Source: Candidatus Zhuqueibacterota bacterium (GTDB taxonomy: Bacteria > Zhuqueibacterota > QNDG01). From it: a DNA stretch of 7,757 nucleotides. The stretch is taken from NCBI GenBank assembly GCA_003645915.1, contig QNDG01000046.1, forward strand, positions 1-7,757, read 5' to 3'. This document shows positions 1-5,049 of the stretch, in pieces. The translations under genes and the position numbers were made by a program. Every line of letters starts with the position of its first letter. Positions within the stretch are counted from its first letter, which is position 1. The notes below the pieces were generated by a model. The model searched no databases. It was not told the origin of the DNA and saw nothing but the letters and a program-made list of their open reading frames with translations.

Positions 1-351
1 CTCTTTAATAAAAAGGCATATGTCGCCACCATTATCAACTATACACTCGTCTGCTCCGTTCTTTACAGCATAAGCTACAGCAGCCTGTGCAAAAGTTCCT
101 GCTACCGCTGCCATTGGGCCTGTTCCGGTTTTTTCCGATGCATACAACATTTTTTTTACAACACGCGGAGCTGGAAAATCAATCTTTACTGGTTCCATGG
201 CATTTCTGAATAAAGGATTTTTATTAATAAAAGCTTCCAGCTTCATTCTGGATTCAATAAGACTCTTCTCAGCAAACTTAAAATACTCCTGCCTGCTTAA
301 AATCGTTACAATAGTACTGTGATATTCAAAATGATGCCTTTGCCAGCGCAT
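1..351 (-). CDS. UPF0280 family (ApbE-like, COG2122) protein, N-terminal part, cut by left window edge
   Basis: The first 117 residues are present and the C-terminus lies beyond the left edge. The motif GTGPMAAVAGTFAQA (residues 76-90) followed by VDNGGDI (105-111) is the signature of the UPF0280 family, which shares a fold with FAD:protein FMN transferase ApbE. The start ATG at 349-351 is supported by an AGGGAG Shine-Dalgarno at 356-361. What is known of the family: a COG2122 member of Methanosarcina has been linked to efficient sulfide assimilation into homocysteine, and these genes often sit near COG1900 and NIL/ferredoxin homocysteine genes. The biochemical reaction is not settled. In this window the gene is preceded by a promoter, a short leader ORF and two terminators, so it is probably controlled by transcription attenuation. 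Partners further along the transcript cannot be seen. The family assignment is firm and the sulfur/methionine role is inference. Confidence 0.88.
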   Translation of the reverse strand, partial: MRWQRHHFEYHSTIVTILSRQEYFKFAEKSLIESRMKLEAFINKNPLFRNAMEPVKIDFPAPRVVKKMLYASEKTGTGPMAAVAGTFAQAAVAYAVKNGADECIVDNGGDICLFIKE

Positions 352-354
352 AAA

Positions 355-361
355 CTCCCTC
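355..361 (-). promoter_or_regulatory. Ribosome binding site of the UPF0280 gene
   Basis: On the minus strand AGAGGGAG lies a few bases before the ATG at 351. It fixes the start codon and shows that the gene is translated independently of the upstream leader ORF. Confidence 0.7.
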
Positions 362-384
362 TTTAGTTATTTCCACAATAAAAA

Positions 385-408
385 ACAGGAAGCCTTGTGA
401 CTTCCTGT
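385..408 (-). terminator. Second (promoter-distal) intrinsic terminator in the UPF0280 leader
   Basis: In the minus-strand transcript ACAGGAAG (408-401) pairs with CTTCCTGT (392-385) around an 8-nt loop. The stem is followed at once by five T (384-380). It sits just 11 nt beyond the stem of the first terminator and about 33 nt before the UPF0280 start. On the plus strand the hairpin is not followed by a T run, so the direction is minus. It may back up the first terminator or be a second checkpoint. Confidence 0.65.
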
Positions 409-413
409 ATTAT

Positions 414-444
414 AAAAAAAGCCTGCGACTTTCATCGCAGGCTT
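414..444 (-). terminator. First intrinsic terminator / attenuator of the UPF0280 leader
   Basis: A perfect 10-bp stem, AAGCCTGCGA (444-435) with TCGCAGGCTT (428-419), has a 6-nt loop and runs directly into a T tract (seven T in all, 420-414). This is a textbook Rho-independent terminator in the minus direction. It begins 26 nt after the stop codon of the leader ORF, so a ribosome paused at that stop would leave it free to fold. The 5' arm is also claimed by a competing antiterminator (430-441 with 484-495). Confidence 0.85.
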
Positions 445-495
445 GTATTCAATTTATTATCAGACAGACATTATGACACAACACCTACGATGAAA
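430..495 (-). promoter_or_regulatory. Putative antiterminator pairing in the attenuator
   Basis: Transcript segment 495-484 (UUUCAUCGUAGG), inside the leader ORF, can pair with 441-430 (CCUGCGAUGAAA). This gives 12 consecutive pairs: 11 Watson-Crick and one G-U at 487/438. The downstream partner contains most of the 5' arm of the terminator at 444-435, so the two structures exclude each other. The intervening 42 nt hold the leader stop codon. The pairing is directly visible in the sequence; its regulatory use is inferred. Confidence 0.65.
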
Positions 496-548
496 ACCGC
501 AGATCTGCGCATGCCCATAAAGTACTGTCCTGATGTTATATGAATCAT
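471..548 (-). CDS. 25-residue putative leader peptide upstream of UPF0280
   Basis: This short ORF starts at ATG 548-546 and stops with TAA at 473-471. A strong Shine-Dalgarno (AGAGGGA, 554-560) lies about 6 nt upstream. The peptide begins MIHITSGQYFMGMRRS and ends in a short hydrophobic tail, VFIVGVVS. Met codons occupy positions 11 and 13, followed by two Arg codons (14, 15); there is no Cys or Trp. Its 3' third encodes the antiterminator arm and its middle encodes the protector arm. A promoter lies upstream and tandem terminators follow, so a regulatory leader peptide is the simplest reading. A ribosome stalled around codon 13 would cover RNA to roughly position 500, which opens the protector but leaves 495-484 free. 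Alternatives are a small membrane peptide in its own right, or chance. Confidence 0.6.
   Translation of the reverse strand: MIHITSGQYFMGMRRSAVFIVGVVS
483..504 (-). promoter_or_regulatory. Putative protector (anti-antiterminator) hairpin
   Basis: Transcript segment AUCUGCG (504-498) can pair with CGUAGGU (489-483) around an 8-nt loop, giving 7 bp with two G-U pairs. It would sequester the left half of the antiterminator arm (495-484) and so favour termination when the leader is not being translated or is translated freely past this point. It is the counterpart of the 1:2 hairpin in trp-type attenuators. It is modest in strength and is supported mainly by its position. Confidence 0.45.
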
Positions 549-553
549 TTTAT

Positions 554-560
554 TCCCTCT
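554..560 (-). promoter_or_regulatory. Ribosome binding site of the leader ORF
   Basis: AGAGGGA on the minus strand lies about 6 nt before the ATG at 548. It closely matches the AGAGGGAG site of the UPF0280 gene. This strong site is the main sequence evidence that so short an ORF is translated. Confidence 0.65.
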
Positions 561-585
561 TTAAACAAACATCTTTCAAGAAAAG

Positions 586-614
586 AATATATAAATATAT
601 CTAATACAAGTCAA
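586..614 (-). promoter_or_regulatory. Sigma70-like promoter for the leader/UPF0280 transcript
   Basis: On the minus strand TTGACT (614-609) and TATATT (591-586) are separated by exactly 17 nt, close to the TTGACA/TATAAT consensus. Transcription would start near 579, about 30 nt before the leader ORF and about 228 nt before the UPF0280 start. AT-rich sequence upstream (615-660) could act as an UP-like element. Confidence 0.65.
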
Positions 615-700
615 GTAAAATATCTTTTCCTTTTATCCTGAAAATATTTTATAACTATGAAAACTGGTTTTGCCTGTTTCCCCTTTAATTTTTCAAATAT

Positions 701-723
701 TCACAGATAAGCAGAATCCGTGA
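701..723. repeat. Imperfect inverted repeat between the YvlD-like gene and the UPF0280 promoter
   Basis: TCACAGAT (701-708) and ATCCGTGA (716-723) are complementary at 7 of 8 positions around a 7-nt spacer. It lies in the 220-nt intergenic region between 549 and 768, which otherwise shows only the promoter. It could be an operator about 90-110 nt upstream of the promoter, or a weak terminator of the upstream gene; no T run supports the latter. Nothing else was seen in this stretch. Confidence 0.25.
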
Positions 724-768
724 TAAAGCATATTTTGAGAAACAATTCAATCAAGTCCTGCTCTTTTT

Positions 769-1149
769 TTATTCCTCAGTTTTTACAACAATATACTCAA
801 TTTTACCTTTATCACTTATGAAAAAGCTAAGAACAAAACTGATAATTGTCATAAAAATTGCACCTACAAATGCAGACCAGAATCCGGACACATTAAAACC
901 GCTTACAACACTTGCAGTTATCTGAAGCATAAAAGCATTAAGAACAAAAGTAAAGAGCCCCAGTGTCAGAATATTAATAGGAAGAGTTAATACTAATAAT
1001 ACGGGTCTTACAATTGCATTAAGAACTCCGATTACAACTGCAGCAACAAAGGGTGCAAAGATACCGTGGAACTCCATTCCTTTGATAATTGCAGCTGTAA
1101 CTATTAATGCTACTGCATTGATAATCAATCTGAAAATAAATCCTCTCAT
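769..1149 (-). CDS. YvlD / phage_holin_4_2-type four-helix membrane protein
   Basis: A 126-residue, very hydrophobic protein with four predicted membrane segments (about 4-24, 30-52, 55-80 and 86-112). The segment IGVLNAIVRPVLLVLTLPIN (about 40-59), with the following LTLGLFTFVLNAFML, is typical of the 'phage holin family 4 superfamily IV' or YvlD family (Pfam Phage_holin_4_2). Despite the name, these are widespread chromosomal inner-membrane proteins of about 110-130 residues, and in some Firmicutes they belong to cell-envelope stress operons; their molecular function is unknown. A full-length start is supported by TAAGGAG at 1156-1162. The gene stands alone here, with REP-like hairpins upstream and no phage genes nearby, so a lytic role is unlikely. 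The family call is confident, the function is not. Confidence 0.85.
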   Translation of the reverse strand: MRGFIFRLIINAVALIVTAAIIKGMEFHGIFAPFVAAVVIGVLNAIVRPVLLVLTLPINILTLGLFTFVLNAFMLQITASVVSGFNVSGFWSAFVGAIFMTIISFVLSFFISDKGKIEYIVVKTEE

Positions 1150-1333
1150 CGCATTCTCCTTAATTCTTTAGTTTATAAATTCTCTGGTTCAGCACAGAGT
1201 GTTAAATTTGTATCTGCCAGGAGCAAAGATAAAAGGTAGCCTTTTACCTTTCCAAAGTCCATTGGCAAAATCAAAGTATTCTGAATGTTCTAATATCCCC
1301 AACCTTCCATCATACACCTTTGTTTTGTTATTA

Positions 1334-1363
1334 CCGCTCGTTTCGGCTACGCTCAACGAGCGG
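1334..1363. repeat. REP-like hairpin 1 (conserved loop in minus orientation)
   Basis: CCGCTCGT and ACGAGCGG form an 8-bp stem (9 with the closing T-A pair) around a loop that reads TGAGCGTAGCCGAA on the minus strand. The same 14-nt loop occurs in the opposite orientation at 1403-1416 with a different stem. GAGCGnAGnCGAA-type palindromes are common dispersed intergenic repeats in many bacterial genomes. As a hairpin it might also stop transcripts coming from the hydrolase unit. Confidence 0.65.
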
Positions 1364-1396
1364 ATCACCAAACCCTTACCAAAACACATCTCATCC

Positions 1397-1422
1397 GCTG
1401 CCTGAGCGTAGCCGAAGGCAGC
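1397..1422. repeat. REP-like hairpin 2 (conserved loop in plus orientation)
   Basis: GCTGCC (1397-1402) pairs with GGCAGC (1417-1422) around the 14-nt loop TGAGCGTAGCCGAA (1403-1416). The loop is identical to the reverse complement of the loop in hairpin 1, while the stem sequence is unrelated. The two copies are inverted and 33 nt apart, as in paired REP (BIME-like) arrangements. No transposase is present in the window. Confidence 0.65.
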
Positions 1423-1495
1423 TCTATCTTTTTAAAAATCTCTTCAGAACAATTCTTACAATAAAACTCTATTTTTTGCATTAACACATGCACTC

Positions 1496-2530
1496 TTAGC
1501 TGGCTTCGGATAATACGAATTCCAATCCCGCGGAAACTGCTTTTTTCATAGCCTCTGTTACAGGCCAATGCCTGCTGTCATCAACAATAAATAATCTGGA
1601 ATTTTTCAGTTTGTTATGTAACTGCACTGCTCCGGCAGGCGGTGCAATTATATTATACCGCCCGTTGATAATTGCACAGGGGATATTATTTAATACATCA
1701 ATATTTTTTACAATTTGATCATCTTTCAGAAAAACCTCATTTGAAAAAAAATAGTTTTCAAGAAGAGCGAACCTGTACAAATCCGCCTTACCCATATTTT
1801 TAAGGGGATTAAAATCTATATCTGAACCAGTTATTTTTAACCAGTAATCAATCCATTTTGCAGTATATCTGTCTCTTACACTGAAATTTTTCTGCACAAG
1901 CTTGTTAAAAATAAACTCGGAAATACTTTTGTAATGTAAATTATCAAATGAATCAACAATAGAAGAAAACTCTTCCGGGAAAAAATCCTCTCCTGGACCT
2001 GCATAGATTTTATTTATATCATTTTCAGAACCAGTAAAAATTGACCACAAAACAAGGCCGGACACATTTTCAGGATATTTTTCAGCATAAAGCATTGCGA
2101 TACTTGAACCCCAGAATCCGCCGAAGAGTACTGCTTTGTTAATACCAAGATGTTTCCGTATTTTTTCAAGATCACTGACAATATCAGAAGTTGTGTTTTC
2201 AGCAAGTTCTCCCGGCGGAGTTGATAAACCTGTGCCCCGCTGATCAAATATGACAATTTTAAACTTACGGGGATTGAAAAATTTCTTTAAAATATCAGGA
2301 ACAGGGAGTCCCGGATCTGTCTGAAGAATAATAACAGCCGTACCTTTGGGATTCCCGGAAAGTTCATAATAAATATTATGAATATCAGATACTTTTAAAA
2401 TTTTTTGTTTGTATGCAGAAACCTTATAAAGTTTGTTTGCTTGTTTTTTCTTTGCATCTTTGAGCGGATCAAGAAAAAAGAAGCTTAAAACAAAAACCAT
2501 TGTAAGCAGTATAAAAAACGTTCTTCGCAT
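1496..2530 (-). CDS. Membrane-anchored proline-iminopeptidase-like alpha/beta hydrolase, probably catalytically dead
   Basis: 344 residues. The N-terminus (residues 3-20) is a hydrophobic signal or anchor followed by a Lys-rich stretch, which suggests export with the hydrolase domain (about 45-340) outside the inner membrane. Similarity to the S33 proline iminopeptidase family is clear: FDQRGTGLSTP (95-105), GGFWGSS (137-143), LLENYFFSNEVF (257-268; compare ENHYFVN in the family), INGRYN (288-293) and a C-terminal His321. The normally essential residues are altered. The nucleophile Ser of GGSWG is Phe139 (codon TTC, one base from TCC), the Asp of GRYD is Asn293, and the HGGPG oxyanion motif reads QTDPG (70-74). 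Peptidase activity is therefore unlikely, and a binding or scaffold role is more probable. The start is supported by CAGGAAA at 2537-2543. It lies 30 nt after the preceding membrane-protein gene, probably as one operon. Confidence 0.8.
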   Translation of the reverse strand: MRRTFFILLTMVFVLSFFFLDPLKDAKKKQANKLYKVSAYKQKILKVSDIHNIYYELSGNPKGTAVIILQTDPGLPVPDILKKFFNPRKFKIVIFDQRGTGLSTPPGELAENTTSDIVSDLEKIRKHLGINKAVLFGGFWGSSIAMLYAEKYPENVSGLVLWSIFTGSENDINKIYAGPGEDFFPEEFSSIVDSFDNLHYKSISEFIFNKLVQKNFSVRDRYTAKWIDYWLKITGSDIDFNPLKNMGKADLYRFALLENYFFSNEVFLKDDQIVKNIDVLNNIPCAIINGRYNIIAPPAGAVQLHNKLKNSRLFIVDDSRHWPVTEAMKKAVSAGLEFVLSEAS

Positions 2531-2560
2531 AGCTTGTTTCCTGCAGATTAAAATACAGTT

Positions 2561-3178
2561 TTATAATAGTTTAAGCACTACTTTTTGGATAGTATAAATC
2601 TCTTTTTCGTCGCTTCTTTTAAATGTAAAAGAGATAATAAACTCCCCGTTCAAAATCTCCTTTAAAAAGGCCTCGGAAATTTCCTTGGATTTTAAATCAA
2701 CATTCTGTTTTTGGACCTTTTTTACTTTACACAAAGCCTGCAAAGATAAACCAGGTTCGCTATTTAACAAAGAATCACAATACAGACTTACAACCGGAGA
2801 ATCTCCTGCTTTAAGCAACATCTTAACATTACTATTTGCCGTAAAATCGGATTTGCCGGATTTTTGAAAGTACAATCCGTCCTGTATTAACAGGCGCACA
2901 TTTGAAACAGATAGATTATTCCGATCAAGAGCGCTCTGGAAAGAGAGGAAACCTACTACACCCGGAACAGGATAAAAACGTTTATAACCATCTGAATTAT
3001 TCTTATCTGCATCCTGTAATAAAAATTCGATCTGTGCTTTGGCAACAATGGAATCTGACGAAGGAGGATAATTTACTTTTTTCCTCCACTTCATAAGACC
3101 TGTGGTAACAATTAAAATCACTACAACACTGATCAAAACAAAAAAAACAGATGAAATGATCCATTTTCTTACTGACAT
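2561..3178 (-). CDS. Single-pass membrane protein of unknown function
   Basis: I do not recognise this family. The protein has 205 residues when started at ATG 3176-3178, chosen because TAAAGGGGAAAA precedes it closely (3183-3190). An open frame extends 29 codons further upstream, but that part would run back through the predicted promoter and lacks a ribosome site. Residues 7-28 form one strong membrane helix after a short basic N-terminus, so the rest (about 30-205) probably lies outside the cytoplasm. The soluble part begins with a Pro/Ser-rich linker (YPPSSDS). It has two Cys residues spaced 16 apart (LYCDS and ALCKV) that could form a disulfide, and a Lys-rich segment, CKVKKVQKQNVDLKSKEIS. 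It ends in apparent beta structure (GEFIISFTFKR, IQKVVLKLL). Its partner gene 30 nt downstream encodes an inactive-looking anchored hydrolase, so the two may act together at the envelope. Confidence 0.65.
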   Translation of the reverse strand: MSVRKWIISSVFFVLISVVVILIVTTGLMKWRKKVNYPPSSDSIVAKAQIEFLLQDADKNNSDGYKRFYPVPGVVGFLSFQSALDRNNLSVSNVRLLIQDGLYFQKSGKSDFTANSNVKMLLKAGDSPVVSLYCDSLLNSEPGLSLQALCKVKKVQKQNVDLKSKEISEAFLKEILNGEFIISFTFKRSDEKEIYTIQKVVLKLL

Positions 3179-3202
3179 TTTTTCCCCTTTATCAATTACT
3201 AA

Positions 3203-3231
3203 AATGTAACAGCAAAACCTTTGAAAGTCAA
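3203..3231 (-). promoter_or_regulatory. Sigma70-like promoter for the membrane protein/hydrolase unit
   Basis: TTGACT (3231-3226) and TACATT (3208-3203) are separated by 17 nt on the minus strand. The start point would fall near 3196, about 18 nt before the ATG at 3178. It resembles the promoter at 586-614, including the CTTGACTT context. Its position inside the 5' extension of the longer open frame argues for the downstream start codon. Confidence 0.5.
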
Positions 3232-3325
3232 GTAATAATAATCCGGATGTCTCCTGTTCCGGCAAAGTTTAATAATACCTGCATTATACGTCGTTATATT
3301 CCAGCAGTGCATTCTTATAAACGAC

Positions 3326-3357
3326 AAAGAGGCTGCCTGAAATCAGACAACCTCTTT
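3326..3357 (-). terminator. Strong hairpin terminator after the symporter gene
   Basis: In the minus transcript AAAGAGGUUGUCUGA pairs with UCAGGCAGCCUCUUU in an almost fully paired stem (about 14-15 bp including two G-U pairs) with a very short loop. It lies 18 nt after the symporter stop codon (3376-3378). The following bases (GTCGTTTATAAG) are only moderately T-rich, so termination may be partial, but stem and position fit the end of the transport gene's transcript. Confidence 0.6.
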
Positions 3358-3375
3358 ATCAATAAATTATCACTT

Positions 3376-4872
3376 CTATTTTTCATCAGGGAAAAATCTT
3401 GCCAGCACCTCTTTTTCAGGTTTTTTAGTAAACATCGAAACAACAAGCAGGCTCAGTACAGAAACAGGCAAGGCCCAGAAAATAATAGGAATACCAAAAG
3501 GATCTGCATTAGGACTTCCTAAAGGAACCATTATTGACGGCCAGATATATCCTGCTATTTTCAGGAATACTGTTATAAACGTGGCCAGTATTATTGAAAC
3601 AATGCCTGCCATTCTGGTAACTCTTTTTGAGGTTAATGCCGCAAGAAGAGCAGGAGTTATTGCAACACCGTAAATAGTATATGCAAAATATGCATTCTCA
3701 AGAACGCTTGTCATCTGAGTTGCAATAAGATATGCAAAAACTCCTACAAAAAGAATCATAACCTTCTGTAAAACAACAATGGATTTTTCACTTGCAGCAT
3801 TTTCTTTATCTCTTGCTTTAAAAAATCTCTGATAAATATCATGAATCAATGTTGTGGTGGGAGAGAGCAGATAGTTCATACCTGTTGATATTACAACAGC
3901 AGTTGCAGCTCCCAGAAGCAGAACACCTACAGGCAGGGGCACCATTTTCTTTGCAGCCTGAATAATAACAGCAGCATGATCAAGTGTCCCGTTCTGCAGA
4001 TCCTCCCAGAAATATGCAGATGCATAAATTGCCATAACAATAACTACAAACTCAATAATCATTGTGCCTATAACCCACATACCTGCAGCTTTTTTGGCCT
4101 CCGCAGGATTGCGCGCACTATAAAATTTTTGATACATACTCTGAACACCCAAAAGAAGCAGCAAACCGGAAAGACCAATTGCAGGTATTTTCAGATACGG
4201 ATTGCCTCCGAAAGCTTCACTGAAAACCTGAAAATGGGATGCAGGAAGAATTGACTGTATTTTAGACCATGAGCCTGCTGTTGCCATAACAATCGGTGTT
4301 GCTATAACTGTTGAAGTAAGTATGATGATTCCGTTCGGAAGGTCAGTATTTGCAATTGCTATCATTCCTCCTATAGCAGTAAACAGAGTAACAAAAACAA
4401 ACGCCATAAAAGTTCCCTGTTGTATTGATATTGATCCGTCTGAAATAGCGTTTAAAATGTACCCTCCTGCTTTAAACTGGTAGCTTACAATTACAACAAA
4501 ACTTACAAATATCGCAAATGCTCCTACAATTCTTGCTATAGGACCGTATCTTACTTCAAGAATATCGCCAACTGTATATTGACCGAACGTACGGATTTTT
4601 GCAGCAAGAAAATAAATAATTATAATACCAATCCATGCTCCCACAGGCTGCCACAAAGCACTCCAGCCTGCCTTGGCGGCAAACTCAGCACCGGCAATAA
4701 AAGTACCGCTGCCAATCCATGTACAGATCAATGTAAAGACCATTTTTGTCATTGAAATTGATCTGCCTGCAACCATCATATCGTCCTGCGTCTTGACTTT
4801 CCTGGATTTTAGAAAATTCATAACAGTTAAAACAGCAAGATAGATAAAAATGATGATAATGTAAAAGTTCAT
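3376..4872 (-). CDS. Sodium:solute symporter (SSS family), probably for an amino acid such as proline or hydroxyproline
   Basis: 498 residues with about 13 hydrophobic segments, the usual size and layout of the SSS (SLC5/PutP-type) family. Family marks include the first-helix stretch CTWIGSGTFIAGAEFAAKAGW (50-70), VGDILEVRYG (101-110), the cytoplasmic loop QSMYQKFYSARNPAEAKKA (244-262) and STGMNYLLSPTTTLIHDIYQ (329-348). That last segment carries the Ser/Thr cluster of the sodium site. The protein would import a solute with Na+ across the inner membrane. Substrate cannot be read from the sequence. It follows the dehydratase and reductase genes on the same strand, 177 nt downstream, which suggests proline, hydroxyproline or a related imino acid. 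The start at 4870-4872 is fixed by GGAGGAG at 4876-4882. It may have its own weak promoter. Confidence 0.88.
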   Translation of the reverse strand: MNFYIIIIFIYLAVLTVMNFLKSRKVKTQDDMMVAGRSISMTKMVFTLICTWIGSGTFIAGAEFAAKAGWSALWQPVGAWIGIIIIYFLAAKIRTFGQYTVGDILEVRYGPIARIVGAFAIFVSFVVIVSYQFKAGGYILNAISDGSISIQQGTFMAFVFVTLFTAIGGMIAIANTDLPNGIIILTSTVIATPIVMATAGSWSKIQSILPASHFQVFSEAFGGNPYLKIPAIGLSGLLLLLGVQSMYQKFYSARNPAEAKKAAGMWVIGTMIIEFVVIVMAIYASAYFWEDLQNGTLDHAAVIIQAAKKMVPLPVGVLLLGAATAVVISTGMNYLLSPTTTLIHDIYQRFFKARDKENAASEKSIVVLQKVMILFVGVFAYLIATQMTSVLENAYFAYTIYGVAITPALLAALTSKRVTRMAGIVSIILATFITVFLKIAGYIWPSIMVPLGSPNADPFGIPIIFWALPVSVLSLLVVSMFTKKPEKEVLARFFPDEK

Positions 4873-4976
4873 ACACTCCTCCGCAGATTAGGGTTACATT
4901 ACTAAGCCTTCTATCTCTCAGAAACTTCTTATGAATAAATTCCGGACAACAAGTAAATCCGTTAAAAATATTTAGT

Positions 4977-5006
4977 TTAATATAAAATTTTTCTGCTGAT
5001 ATTCAA
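4977..5006 (-). promoter_or_regulatory. Possible promoter for the symporter gene
   Basis: TTGAAT (5006-5001) and TATTAA (4982-4977) are 18 nt apart on the minus strand. Each matches its consensus hexamer at 4 of 6 positions. It lies in the 177-nt gap after the reductase gene, about 105 nt before the symporter ATG. The surrounding DNA is very AT-rich, so chance matches are likely. No clear terminator was found in the gap, so read-through from the upstream pair is equally possible. Confidence 0.3.
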
Positions 5007-5049
5007 ATATGAATCTTATGAAAAAAGTTCATCAGTTAAAATACACAAA

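Larger units (their letters stand above)
1150..1495. other. 346-nt gene-poor region with REP-like hairpins and possible remnant sequence
   Basis: Between the hydrolase stop and the YvlD-like start there is no convincing gene. The region holds two REP-like hairpins (1334-1363 and 1397-1422). Around them are open frames that do not form one protein. One minus-strand frame (1189-1389) encodes a C-terminal stretch ending KRLPFIFAPGRYKF. Another (from about 1478 downward) encodes a Cys-x-x-Cys segment, FYCKNC, before running into a hairpin. Neither has a clear ribosome site and the two are in different frames. They may be remnants of a short gene broken up by repeat insertion, or part of a larger repeat. 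I cannot assign a family. Confidence 0.4.

Noticed and set aside
352..585. SAM, cobalamin or T-box riboswitch in the UPF0280 leader
   Set aside because: The leader is only about 228 nt, contains a translated-looking ORF, and shows no conserved core of any of these classes that I recognise. Attenuation explains the visible structure better.
769..1149. Prophage holin
   Set aside because: The 'phage holin' label is historical. No lysis, structural or integrase genes are nearby, and the sequence matches the chromosomal YvlD-type family.
3179..3265. 29-codon N-terminal extension of the single-pass membrane protein
   Set aside because: It has no ribosome site and overlaps the predicted promoter. 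The internal ATG at 3178 has a strong Shine-Dalgarno and places the membrane helix at the usual N-terminal position.
3247..3522. Plus-strand open frame across the terminator and symporter 3' end
   Set aside because: It runs through the terminator hairpin and antisense to the symporter, is rich in basic residues typical of shadow frames, and has no ribosome site.
4993..5018. Small palindrome (TTCAAATATGAA) after the reductase gene as a terminator
   Set aside because: The stem is only 4-5 AT pairs with no T run, too weak to call in such AT-rich DNA.
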